This document shows, one piece after another, positions 30,701 through 37,861 of a stretch of 64,000 nt of DNA. Made by a program: the position numbers and the translations under genes. A model generated the notes under the pieces. That model was not told the origin of the DNA, ran no database searches, and was given only the letters and a program-made list of their open reading frames with translations. The stretch is from Lachnospiraceae bacterium GAM79 (lineage in GTDB: Bacteria > Bacillota > Clostridia > Lachnospirales > Lachnospiraceae). Where the stretch lies: assembly GCA_020735665.1 (NCBI GenBank), contig CP085928.1, positions 2,092,501-2,156,500 on the forward strand, given 5' to 3'. How positions within the stretch are numbered: position 1 is the first letter of the stretch; each line of letters starts with the position of its first letter.

Positions 30701-30918
30701 TCATAAGACATACGAGTCGGTGTGATATAAAATCCCTGTCCGATCGTAAAGCCCTCAAGAGACAGCACAACATATTTTGTGCTGTAATCGGTCGTACTTT
30801 CATCTTCTTCCGCTGCCGCAACATTCTGAATACCATAACCTGCATTTACTGCAAATGGCACGAATAAAACTGCGCACGCAAATAAAAACGAAAGCACCAG
30901 TGTCCTGATTCGTTTCAT
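24703..30918 (-). CDS. Giant secreted protein with transcobalamin-like (DUF4430) domains
   Basis: A 2,071-residue exported protein. The ATG at 30918 follows AAAGGAA and begins a signal peptide (MKRIRTLVLSFLFACAVLF). Residues about 30-225 contain SGWMITDDN and VLRWQFTLAGYGADIGC, and about 1440-1535 contain SGWMFSYNHDDF and LNDGDTLEFHYEL. Both resemble DUF4430, the transcobalamin C-terminal-like fold. GLUG-type repeats (GGIVGY, GGILG) occupy about 1140-1310, MBG/Ig-like repeats with YTG and NAGTA motifs about 1680-1980, and an Fn3-like lysine-rich tail ends it. There is no LPxTG or C-terminal membrane helix. A cobalamin riboswitch precedes it, so a role in extracellular corrinoid binding is inferred. 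Confidence 0.8.
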   Translation of the reverse strand: MKRIRTLVLSFLFACAVLFVPFAVNAGYGIQNVAAAEEDESTTDYSTKYVVLSLEGFTIGQGFYITPTRMSYEEIGNVWKQEGIDIDLSKLTVSQATYAFFKKAGLQTEPAGSSAYNDSNFYLANIKGIDKGTVKVPTALLDAYKTRNNGNDLELDDKTGSGLGEFDYTSWSGWMITDDNVSCNTSAGAYLVDQGTGANTNVLRWQFTLAGYGADIGCGFEGNEAYYVTQDKTDLYTLYAENEEEIAKDASLNAELLAVMTDLNASADDVADAELKIKKLNGNLVSIKMNNDAPYMTLTDADGKTVAAGHPDSNHVYTVGLEKGTYRLSGYKLVNDKKVDMGSIDLVVTNDAKQSYTLYSVTGIACTNADTVDGSKVYWTEGKDYTITSKVMSPDSVDRHVSLGLMQAATATDYARYAALCYAADMVEVTVTPLGEHVSAYASKVVSNTITSSRSYGYSISAPAARKVTFTVPEGAELRVGILSTYYIYRDETGTKIESDEEGYDTYEYNLGSGTTYYYRVSGAGGVTYWNWVSTSQDADYTVTKADMYIGDDSYNPDTVYHDLSKNLYDVADIYLTSDERGYLSMKKGEKYSLECFRNWQAIESFMNSKIAEPDFHYTVIDENGNPSNDVISVTPGAHSEVAEIQAKSEGTALLLVTYDAEINMASKNMGGTNFSAIWPENTGVVVVTVDQDGTGIQTNMTINEGKNSEKAKTAADGIDSQLDVLYYLKGTEGAEYTFAPESGVSVSVLRPEIVGGKLTYGGFSAKDITENEDGSYTIAGLTEGPNVVKVTKNGVSTYQVIRAKEVEVSYTYKDADGNDITADKLTAGDSIVISYGERTEDGKRSYNGTYIPANKLAGVYNMYGTIYLTDDEGNVYKSKTTQYPYAATPAAQTVTVTVPTYYTEDTFTLDGCLLESGFGSVYGSHRQIKHSVGKPMQMAAGTGTAYMGRLPKMEFKLADAGFVNVSLSVNDRKTQNEIKDYTISVKDEKGNVTTVTDGAFKGLVGRTYSYAIKAAGYMYKEGSFEIPEDTTGGLVQKLYLTPSSELAWDGTTKTEPKQVDGVYQIGSGAEFYWFANEVNVNKKASIDVVLTADIDLAGYQWTPIGDFNTIYAGSFDGQGHTIKNLYQNDTSYSGIFGLEKGQVRNLTVEGNIYIATKTAAGAIVGYLNQGTKDNPALISNCVSKVNITYTGTNSYANIGGIVGYCNTSSLTNSVIENCVNYGTIKAENGGTVGGILGSMSSCNITIKNCTNYGTITAKSRVGGILGTHDEYNAFAPGDKIINCYNAGEISGKEYVGGIAGIFNGRESNNASTEMTGCYSAGTVTGSGATTDVTAFAGEAEDMIISGSVYSCTNEVGNTYTEDQAAFVAASDIAAVKALTTETVSRASDKELLDRVAPVIDILSKVLTTQDEQAFIKLYNDLNEAIDKVRTVKVGIYDYTAVNAGIEGASSDGVVLDEVKVDAATAVDAVEKALKENNIPYVLTDTGYGPYMESINGLTVQAEYTMSGWMFSYNHDDFTNSGLGTVTLNDGDTLEFHYELTGADVASAYAGLPVLKELTVENNTFAFETETAYDDNWQPSYTYKVNGETLAGAGTEADPFVVKIKSDRITGSDITKLAVNYKTEADSHYVTVDGLSDSVDLTDGVVFHITSRAGRTAYYKLAIEKVLTTDNTKIEVAEAVYTGEEVKPEVKVYLDDKLLTAENYDVIFTDNVNAGTATCTIKGKNEYSGQVQTTFEIKKAKQEIVVASTTLEVVEGAEPFALAVEAKGALTYTISADDIASVDETGLVTVKAVGTADITIKAAETDNYEAAELVISLTVKKNEGVQITAENTVVTVSDVTYTGKEQEPAVTVTVGGKELSADDYTVEYSDNKNAGTAKVVVTGKGSYTGTAESTFVIKKAPQTISSQTIYVYNKYIALRPSVKGTVTYTSSDKKVATVNKKSGFVTAKKPGKVQIKVTAAATANYKKGTGTITLIVVPATPTVQKAAAYKTKAIKVSYKKASGASGYQITYATNKSFKNAKSASVSSKKTSAVIKNLKKGKKYYVKVRSYKKIGGKKYYSVYSKVKTVKTK

Positions 30919-31004
30919 TTCGTAGATTCCTTTCTTTATAAATATGTAATTGTTGGTTCCAAGCAGGGGATTATTATTCTTCATCATCTGCTTTTCCCTC
31001 GCCC

Positions 31005-31190
31005 AAAAGCTGTATAGGCAATAATGTCTTACTGCCCATCTCCGCCGATCTGGTTCCTGTCTTATACAGGTGGCGGAAAAATCTCATGAAATCTGCGGGT
31101 ATTCTGACTGAAAGGCTGATGCCTTAACACAGTAATGGCGGTTGCACCGGATTCTCACCGAATTTCCCCCTGATCAGATACGAAAAAGAC
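31005..31190 (-). promoter_or_regulatory. Cobalamin riboswitch
   Basis: On the minus strand the order of conserved pieces fits the AdoCbl/cobalamin aptamer: GGGGGAAATTCGGTGAGAAT, then TCCGGTGCA (31143-31159 region), GCCATTACTGTG (31128-31139), and AGTCAGAATACCCGC (31095-31109, the B12 box region). A GGGCAGTAA/TTATTGCC hairpin (31018-31036) follows as the likely kissing-loop or expression-platform stem. It lies about 90 bases upstream of the giant surface-protein gene, which it should repress when cobalamin is plentiful. Confidence 0.92.
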
Positions 31191-31347
31191 TGCATCTGAG
31201 CAGATTCTATCATTATGAAATTTACATGCTTTATCTTAATTCCTGCCCTGCCAAATGTCAACAAATATCCTGTTATTTGCGTTATATTGTCATGTACTCC
31301 CTATTCTCTGCATAGATATGAATAACAGCGTATACCGGGTGATTTCC

Positions 31348-32136
31348 ATGAAGCCAGCAAATGCCTCTATCCTAAGAAAAATCAATCGCAAACTTGTATT
31401 CGGTCTGATCTTCTTCTGTTCCTTATCGGTTCTCCTGCTTTTTTATTATAAGCCGGGTACTTCTCCTGATACAGATAATCAGTCAGCGCCGGTTCCCGAA
31501 ATAGTTCCTGATACTTCAGAGACAAATGATACGTCATCCAAATATGTCATTACTCTTGACCCTGGACACGGCGGCTATGATCCGGGAAAGATCGGGGTAG
31601 ATGACTCTCCGGAAAAAAATATCAATCTACGTATCACCCTTGCCTTAAAACAGAAGCTGTCCGACATGGGCTTTATCGTCTATATGACCAGAGAGGATGA
31701 CAGTTCCCTGAATACCGAAGCAACAGGAACGATGAAAAACTCAGACTTGAACCATCGTATTCAGATTGTTGCAGATCATCAGTCTGATCTGTTCATCAGT
31801 ATCCACCAAAACAGTTTCACCGATCCTTCAGTACATGGCGCTCAGGTTTTCTATTTTACAGGCTCAAAACAGGGGAAGCTGCTCGCCGAAAGTATTCACA
31901 GCTCGATTCAATCCAATATCGATCCCGATAATGAAAGGCCTGTAAAAGGAAATGCCGAATACATGATCCTGAAAAAAAGCCCCTGTCCTGCCGTCATTGT
32001 TGAGTGCGGTTTCTTAAGTAATCCGGATGAATGTAAGGCACTTACTTCTGCCGATTATCAGGATGCCATGGCAGCGGCGATAGCGGAAGGCATCTGGTAT
32101 TTTATAACAGAATACGGTGATACACTGACAGAATAG
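31348..32136 (+). CDS. N-acetylmuramoyl-L-alanine amidase (CwlD-like)
   Basis: A 262-residue membrane-anchored or secreted amidase_3. The chosen ATG at 31348 follows GGGTGAT. A TM or signal helix (LVFGLIFFCSLSVLLLFYY) precedes the catalytic domain: zinc ligand H in DPGHGGYDPG, the glutamate in PEKNINLRI, H in SIHQNSF and the catalytic E in VIVECGFLSN. Size and single-helix layout match CwlD, which makes muramic delta-lactam in spore cortex, so a sporulation role is possible but not shown. A terminator follows immediately. Confidence 0.9.
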   Translation: MKPANASILRKINRKLVFGLIFFCSLSVLLLFYYKPGTSPDTDNQSAPVPEIVPDTSETNDTSSKYVITLDPGHGGYDPGKIGVDDSPEKNINLRITLALKQKLSDMGFIVYMTREDDSSLNTEATGTMKNSDLNHRIQIVADHQSDLFISIHQNSFTDPSVHGAQVFYFTGSKQGKLLAESIHSSIQSNIDPDNERPVKGNAEYMILKKSPCPAVIVECGFLSNPDECKALTSADYQDAMAAAIAEGIWYFITEYGDTLTE

Positions 32137-32139
32137 AAA

Positions 32140-32172
32140 AAGGCAGGGACACCTTATATGCGCCCTGCCTTC
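32140..32172 (+). terminator. Terminator of the amidase gene
   Basis: AAGGCAGGG (32140-32148) pairs with CCCTGCCTT (32163-32171) across a 14-base loop, then a T-rich tail, starting 4 bases after the amidase stop. Confidence 0.8.
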
Positions 32173-32771
32173 AATTATTTTGTGCATGGTCATATCAGCA
32201 AATTTTTCTTTTTGTAATCTTCTACAAATTATCTGCTGATATCTATTTTGATTTATTTGGTTAAAGTTTCTTTCTTATATGGAAAATTGACTCTGTCTGC
32301 CCACCGATTCCCATGTGCATTCTTACATAATCAAACTGTGATGTGTGAATATTAATCATATCATGGACAACCCTTTAGGCATAAACAGCATTTGTCATAT
32401 ACAGATCATTAAACGGATATTCACAGGCATAAAAAATCCACCTGTGCCGAACCACATGAAAGGTTCATAAGACGTCTGTATTTATATTACCCTATCTGAA
32501 GCCGTTTGCCAACCCATTTTTTTAAAATTATGGTCAAACCGCAGTCAAATATATGAATTATGAACCCAATCTCCTTTTGTTACATAATTTATACTGTGGA
32601 TATATCTTTATTCATTACACACAGATTTTTTATAAATTATTTCATATTTTTTCACATTATACCCTATTTACTTGTTCGTTAAATATGGTAAACTATAGGT
32701 GCGTTTTAATACACAATTGCATGACTTGTTTTCTACCCATCCGGGTAACTATCAGAAATGGGGTGATCCTA
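32173..32771. other. Long gene-free region upstream of mecA
   Basis: About 600 bases with no credible gene on either strand. A 9-bp stem, ATATCAGCA with TGCTGATAT at about 32191-32240, has an AT-rich loop. Near the mecA start, TTGTTC with TATAGG 16 bases later (about 32673-32700) is a weak promoter candidate. The stretch could hold an unrecognised small RNA; nothing firmer can be supported. Confidence 0.3.
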
Positions 32772-33626
32772 TTGAAAATTGAACGCTTAAGTGAAAATCA
32801 GATCAGATGCACATTGAATAAAGCAGATTTAGCAGACAAACAATTAAAAATATCCGAACTCGCATATGGTTCTCCAAAGGCAAAGGAGCTGTTTCGCGAA
32901 ATGATGCAGCAAGCATCCAACGAACTCGGATTTGAAGTTGATGATATACCTCTGATGATCGAGGCCATCCCAATCTCATCAGAATGCCTTATATTGATCG
33001 TAACCAAGGTTGAGGATCCGGAGGAATTAGATACCAGATTCTCAAGGTTCACAAAAGATACGGATGCTGATGATACCGACTATGACGATGAAGAAGATGA
33101 TTACGATGACGAAGATCTTACTTTTTCCTCCGATGACGACGATAACGTCATATCCGGTCAGATCAATATCGGAATCAACGGAGATTCTTCTCAGGTACCG
33201 GAAGCAATCTTTAATGCTCTGGAAGGCTTCGTAAACAGCTTATCAAGTATCGCAGGTGATAATGCAGAGATCACAACGAATTTTGATACCCCTGCATCCA
33301 CTCCTGAATCAAAGGAAGAAGAAACACAGAAAGCCTTGACAAGACTTATCGTGTTTGATTCATTGAATACTGTGATCCAAGCCTCCAAGCAGATTGCCGG
33401 CTTTTATTTCAGTACCAACACATTATATAAGAATCCGGTAGATAAGCGCTTCTATCTTCTGTTCACAAACGACCAGAATACCATACCGGAATTCAATCGT
33501 GTCTGCTATATACTCGGTGAATACGGTTCATCTCAAAAGATGACGTCAGCGACACCTTATCATTTCAAAGAACATTATAAGATGGTTATTGAAGATGAGG
33601 CAGTACAGACACTGTCTGCTCTATAA
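32772..33626 (+). CDS. mecA: MecA-family Clp adaptor protein
   Basis: A 284-residue adaptor that delivers substrates to ClpC/ClpP. The TTG at 32772 is taken as start because GGGGTGAT sits 4-7 bases upstream and it yields the canonical (M)KIERLSENQIRCTL N-terminus. The N-terminal substrate-binding domain spans about residues 1-80. A very acidic Asp/Glu linker follows (about 98-125). The C-terminal ClpC-binding domain contains LIVFDSLNTVIQASKQ and RFYLLF. It is longer than Bacillus MecA owing to the acidic linker. Confidence 0.9.
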   Translation: MKIERLSENQIRCTLNKADLADKQLKISELAYGSPKAKELFREMMQQASNELGFEVDDIPLMIEAIPISSECLILIVTKVEDPEELDTRFSRFTKDTDADDTDYDDEEDDYDDEDLTFSSDDDDNVISGQINIGINGDSSQVPEAIFNALEGFVNSLSSIAGDNAEITTNFDTPASTPESKEEETQKALTRLIVFDSLNTVIQASKQIAGFYFSTNTLYKNPVDKRFYLLFTNDQNTIPEFNRVCYILGEYGSSQKMTSATPYHFKEHYKMVIEDEAVQTLSAL

Positions 33627-33717
33627 ATATTTATTCATGGGAAGCTTGATTCCTGTATATTTTTACAATTGAAAAGATTCAGATACAGCATTTTCTGTTA
33701 CATCCGAATTTCTGTAC

Positions 33718-33767
33718 AAAAAAAGAACCATTCCTGTCAATACTCTTTCGGGAATGGTTTCTTTTTT
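33718..33767. terminator. Bidirectional terminator between mecA and the DUF1858 gene
   Basis: AAGAACCATTCC pairs with GGAATGGTTTCTT (about 33722-33762), with A-rich sequence on the left and TTTTTT on the right, so it can stop transcripts from both convergent genes. Confidence 0.82.
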
Positions 33768-33798
33768 ACAGATCTGCTGCTCGGGCTGTTACAAATCA

Positions 33799-34017
33799 CT
33801 ATGCCTGCTGCTCCTCTTTCTTTGCAAGATAATCATTAATCTCAACTTCCAGCTCTGCAGCATCTAAACCGTGAACGGCTGCTGCTTCCTCTAATGTCTC
33901 TCCTGCTGCTGCAAGGCATCCGATACAATGCATACCTGCCGCCATAAGAATTGCAGCATTTCCTGCATCTACTGCTAAAATATCATTTATAAGCATATCT
34001 TTACTGATCTTTGCCAT
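33799..34017 (-). CDS. DUF1858 small redox-type protein
   Basis: A 72-residue protein with the DUF1858 pattern: MISKD-like start, a helical region and a GMHCIGCLAA motif placing a CxxC pair at about residues 31-34. This family often occurs near hybrid-cluster proteins or iron-sulfur enzymes, where the CxxC is thought to be redox-active. AGGAGGAAATAT precedes the ATG. It diverges from a ferredoxin gene 250 bases away. Confidence 0.85.
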   Translation of the reverse strand: MAKISKDMLINDILAVDAGNAAILMAAGMHCIGCLAAAGETLEEAAAVHGLDAAELEVEINDYLAKKEEQQA

Positions 34018-34194
34018 GTGGATATTTCCTCCTGTTTCCTGTATTCTTCATTGATTTTATGACATTTTTCGATTCCAAAAATATCTTCATTATTATAGTA
34101 TACACAATTTTAATTGTCTATCCTTTTATATGAAAAAAAGCTAGGCAAACTCAAGTTAGCACAGACTAATTTTTTACAAATCACTTCATTTCAC

Positions 34195-34223
34195 TTGATA
34201 TAAAAAACTTTTTGATTTAGAAT
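34195..34223 (+). promoter_or_regulatory. Predicted sigma-A promoter of the ferredoxin gene
   Basis: TTGATA (34195-34200), exactly 17 bases, TAGAAT (34218-34223), 45 bases before the ferredoxin start; consensus-based. Confidence 0.65.
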
Positions 34224-34267
34224 AGGTAACGAGATGTGATTATTATTACTAAAAGGAGGACAATCAT

Positions 34268-34438
34268 ATGGCATTCGTAATTGGTGATTCATGTATCGGT
34301 TGTGGTTCATGTGCAGGTTCATGCCCAGTTGGAGCTATTAGCGATAACGGTGGTGTTTTCGTTATTGATGGTTCACAGTGCATTTCATGTGGCGCATGTG
34401 CAGGTTCATGTCCTGTTGGAACAATTTCAGAGGAGTAA
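34268..34438 (+). CDS. 2[4Fe-4S] ferredoxin
   Basis: A complete 56-residue clostridial-type ferredoxin. Two CxxCxxCxxxCP motifs (CIGCGSCAGSCPVGAI and CISCGACAGSCPVGTI) each bind one [4Fe-4S] cluster, and the halves are near-duplicates. AAAGGAGGACA lies upstream of the ATG. It has its own promoter and terminator, so it is a monocistronic electron carrier for fermentative metabolism. Its partner enzymes are not adjacent. Confidence 0.95.
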   Translation: MAFVIGDSCIGCGSCAGSCPVGAISDNGGVFVIDGSQCISCGACAGSCPVGTISEE

Positions 34439-34466
34439 TCCACACAGAACGTTGTTATCATAATAT

Positions 34467-34500
34467 AGAAAAGCTGCCGGAATCGGCAGCTTTTCTTTTT
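34467..34500 (+). terminator. Terminator of the ferredoxin gene
   Basis: AAAAGCTGCCG and CGGCAGCTTTT form an 11-bp stem with a short loop, followed by CTTTTTATTTT. Confidence 0.9.
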
Positions 34501-34569
34501 ATTTTATATACGGCAGAACTCAAACCTTTTGTGTAATGTCTTTGACCCCTTCTGTATATCTTTTCAATT

Positions 34570-37275
34570 CTACTCCTGAACATAGGAATAAAGTTCATTA
34601 TTTCCCTTACTCATAGAGGCTTCATATTCTTTTCTTGACACCCGCACTTCTTCATCCAGTACAGGATCATAGTATCTGACCGCCTCACTGTTATAGCTGA
34701 CGATCAATACATACCTTCCGTCATTTATCCTGCTGATAACCGGAATACCCCTGCCGATATATCCAAATACAAGATCTAATGAAATACCGGAGATATCTGC
34801 ACCCGGATATTTACCGAGTACAGTGAGTGTCTCTACCGGATCTGTATACGATGCCTTCATCTCATCGTATGTCAGATCTGTAACGCCCTCATAGATCAGT
34901 GTCATATAAACGCAATCCCAAATGGAAGCTTCCACACTCTTTGAGCTCTGATGATAGATTGACGATGCAATCGTATTATACTCCTGTGTCTCTGACTGTC
35001 TGTATACGACTTCGCCATCTTTGGATACTACGATACCCGATATCTTTGTTGCCCGATTGATTGCATCTCCTGCCTTATCATAAATACCTGTCAGCCCCAG
35101 GTTATCATATACCATATATCCTGCATACTCATCTTCAACTGTAATAAGCATATCTGAGGAACGATTCGTTACAGTATTCTTCGTTATATTCAGATATGGT
35201 ACATATGTCAGATAAATATTCGATGGAACCGTAAAATAAAGCTTTGATATACCACCGGATGAACTTCTTGTCACAGTCTGTATTCTTGCTACAGCATCAT
35301 CTTCTTTGAAAGTGATGAAATCATCGTCTGTCTGCTTAAAATTTTCTCCTGACTTCACTCCTCTGGTCATATAGATCAGATTATCTTCAATCCGAACATC
35401 TACAATATAAGTATCGCCCTTTTCGTACTCTTTGATCTGTTCTCCATTTTCATCCACAATAAACAATTTATAAGACGGTATCTTGCTGTATACAGATTCT
35501 GCCAGTCCCGCCTTTGCAAATGATTCCTGATCCAACTGCATAGAATTATCTGCCACATCACAGATTCCATAAATCATATCTGAATTCTTAAAGCCATAAC
35601 ATATCAGACTCTTACCTGCACCGGAATCAAAAGTATATGTCTGTCCGGTTTTCAGATTCACCATTGTAAGAACGGAATTATCCGTACTGTTATCAGAACT
35701 GTCATATGCGATCACTTCCATATTATCTGATACATATACATGATCGAGTGATACCTGATCTATAAAATAAGATAACTGTTTCTGATCCACATTAATGCAA
35801 TTCACTTTATTTCCAAGCATAAAATAAAAATTAGTACCATCATAATAGGTAAGTCTGGATACTTCATCCTTCATTGCTGCATATGGCTCATTGCATTCAG
35901 CAAATACCAGTTCAGTCACTTCCATAGTTGCAGCATCATAAGAACACAGACTGATTCCAAGCTTGCCTTCATGTGCGCCACGGTTCATATAACCATATAC
36001 CGCAAACTTGATATTTCCATCATCATCCATCGATATAATGTTAATATCATAATGATCATATGTGTTTCGAACATTCTCCACATCATCCATCCAGAAACCA
36101 AATACCATAGATATCTGATTTTCAGAATAATTATACAACCACAATTGTCCATTTCTTACAAATGCGATTTTCTTATTATCTGAACTGTATTTGTAGTCTA
36201 ATTTCTTATCCAGAACAATACCGATCTCATAGACATTATTCTTATTATCGACACCGGTTCTGTTGAAATATTCATCCACATACCGATCAAAGTTCATAAC
36301 CGAGATCGTACCCTCATCAGCAGATGCTTCGCCATCTCCGGAGCCTGTATCTCCGGTTGAGTCCTCTGCTCCGGCACCAGTCATATCACCGGTTTCCGCA
36401 CCGACTGTCGTGTCATCCGGCTGCAGTTCTTTGTAACTCACACGATAGTATTCCCTGATAGAGTAATAATCTGTTTCTCCGTTTGAATCCTCTGTCATCG
36501 TTACATAGTCTAATTCGATCACGGCATAATTTACATCAATCTCTTTAATCTGTGGAATGATCGATGTAATACGAATCGGGTTCATTCCGCTCCAGATCAG
36601 ATCCTTGTAACTGCTGTTCAGATTCATATGTCCCATGGATACGCTATCATCATCTTGCCCTTTATATGCCTGCATATACGGATAGATCAGGGATGCTTCT
36701 TCATAAGTATCAAACTCAAATGTTGCAGCATTGAATTTCTGTACAAAATCAAGCAGCTCATCTGCGTGATAATTGTCATTGATCACAATTCTTGTATAAT
36801 ATCGAACCGTTTCTTCATCCTTTCCGTCAAGCTTGAATACAAGCATATATTCTGTATCCGGCTTTATATCCATACGAATCTCGATATCAAACATCTGATA
36901 GCCGTTTTCTTCCCCATCCGATTCAAGATCACCATTCTCGATCAATGAGTCACCCGATATCGATCGAAGCTCATAGCTGTAATCTTTTGCATAACCATTC
37001 TTATCATCTACTGCAAGCCGCACCTTCTTATCATCTGTAACCGGGGTAATGCAGTCTCTGAACAGAGTGGTATCAACTACCGTTGTATAACCATGAAGGC
37101 AGTTAATATATCTGCCCTCATAGTCTACATATACTAAAGGCAATGTGGCATTCTCCATTTCCATTGCCAGATTCTTATATTGTCTATTCTGAAATTTATC
37201 AACTAAAAAAATAGTAATCACAAAGAAAACTGCCATTACTATTATTCTCATAATAAGTGTTCCTATTTTCTTCAC
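34570..37275 (-). CDS. Large membrane-anchored extracellular protein with C39-like C-terminus
   Basis: A 901-residue protein with an N-terminal membrane helix (about residues 5-25). Its long extracellular part includes an Asp/Gly/Glu-rich linker (about residues 290-315), then probable beta-rich repeats (RNGQLWLYNYSENQ, NVDQKQLSYFIDQV). The last ~120 residues (IWDCVYMTLIYEG, GRGIPVISRINDGRYVLIVSY, VRYYDPV) follow the layout of papain-like C39 domains, but the histidine expected before YVLIVSY is replaced, so it may be inactive. The gene overlaps its upstream neighbour by 4 bases (ATGA). Confidence 0.75.
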   Translation of the reverse strand: MKKIGTLIMRIIVMAVFFVITIFLVDKFQNRQYKNLAMEMENATLPLVYVDYEGRYINCLHGYTTVVDTTLFRDCITPVTDDKKVRLAVDDKNGYAKDYSYELRSISGDSLIENGDLESDGEENGYQMFDIEIRMDIKPDTEYMLVFKLDGKDEETVRYYTRIVINDNYHADELLDFVQKFNAATFEFDTYEEASLIYPYMQAYKGQDDDSVSMGHMNLNSSYKDLIWSGMNPIRITSIIPQIKEIDVNYAVIELDYVTMTEDSNGETDYYSIREYYRVSYKELQPDDTTVGAETGDMTGAGAEDSTGDTGSGDGEASADEGTISVMNFDRYVDEYFNRTGVDNKNNVYEIGIVLDKKLDYKYSSDNKKIAFVRNGQLWLYNYSENQISMVFGFWMDDVENVRNTYDHYDINIISMDDDGNIKFAVYGYMNRGAHEGKLGISLCSYDAATMEVTELVFAECNEPYAAMKDEVSRLTYYDGTNFYFMLGNKVNCINVDQKQLSYFIDQVSLDHVYVSDNMEVIAYDSSDNSTDNSVLTMVNLKTGQTYTFDSGAGKSLICYGFKNSDMIYGICDVADNSMQLDQESFAKAGLAESVYSKIPSYKLFIVDENGEQIKEYEKGDTYIVDVRIEDNLIYMTRGVKSGENFKQTDDDFITFKEDDAVARIQTVTRSSSGGISKLYFTVPSNIYLTYVPYLNITKNTVTNRSSDMLITVEDEYAGYMVYDNLGLTGIYDKAGDAINRATKISGIVVSKDGEVVYRQSETQEYNTIASSIYHQSSKSVEASIWDCVYMTLIYEGVTDLTYDEMKASYTDPVETLTVLGKYPGADISGISLDLVFGYIGRGIPVISRINDGRYVLIVSYNSEAVRYYDPVLDEEVRVSRKEYEASMSKGNNELYSYVQE

Positions 37276-37772
37276 AGGTAAAATCGTCTCCTACATCTTC
37301 TGTAGCGCTCACGTCTACAGTAAAATTCATTACAGATCAATGTTTCTATCAAATTACGCATCATACAGTTACCACAACCATTTCCCCTCGGTACATACGG
37401 AGGTTCTGATGGTGCCGCTTCCATATCCAAGTGGATATCAATATCCCGATCGGGAAGTTCCGCATAGACATCTCTTGCTATTTTACGGATAACCTCTGCA
37501 TCCGGATATTCCGCAAACATCGGACTTCCGGCATATTCCAATTTATCACATTCTTCTTCTACCATTGCACTGATGCGCCGTACCCGTTCAGGGTACATCT
37601 CTTTCAGATATGCCCAGTCCTTTTCCGCACGGCTGAGATCTTCATTTGGATCATCCGGCAGGAGCAGACCTGACATACCTCTTGTCAGACTATATACATT
37701 TCCATTCTTTATCAATCCTCTTATATTCGTATCCTTACCGTCATATGGAATGTATTTGAATTCGTTCTGCAT
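37272..37772 (-). CDS. Conserved hypothetical protein with cysteine-rich tail
   Basis: A 166-residue soluble protein. The N-terminal half includes RGMSGLLLPDDPNEDLSRAE, and an acidic amphipathic region follows. The C-terminus has NGCGNCMMR and a Cys/Arg-rich end, which may bind metal. It is translationally coupled to the 901-residue membrane protein by an ATGA overlap, so both probably act together. I do not recognise the family. Confidence 0.75.
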   Translation of the reverse strand: MQNEFKYIPYDGKDTNIRGLIKNGNVYSLTRGMSGLLLPDDPNEDLSRAEKDWAYLKEMYPERVRRISAMVEEECDKLEYAGSPMFAEYPDAEVIRKIARDVYAELPDRDIDIHLDMEAAPSEPPYVPRGNGCGNCMMRNLIETLICNEFYCRRERYRRCRRRFYL

Positions 37773-37861
37773 ACAAATCTCCCTGTCTACAATCTTAATT
37801 ACTATTAGTATATATGCAGACAGAGAGACTTATGTTACTGAAAAACTGTTTTTCTCTGAAT

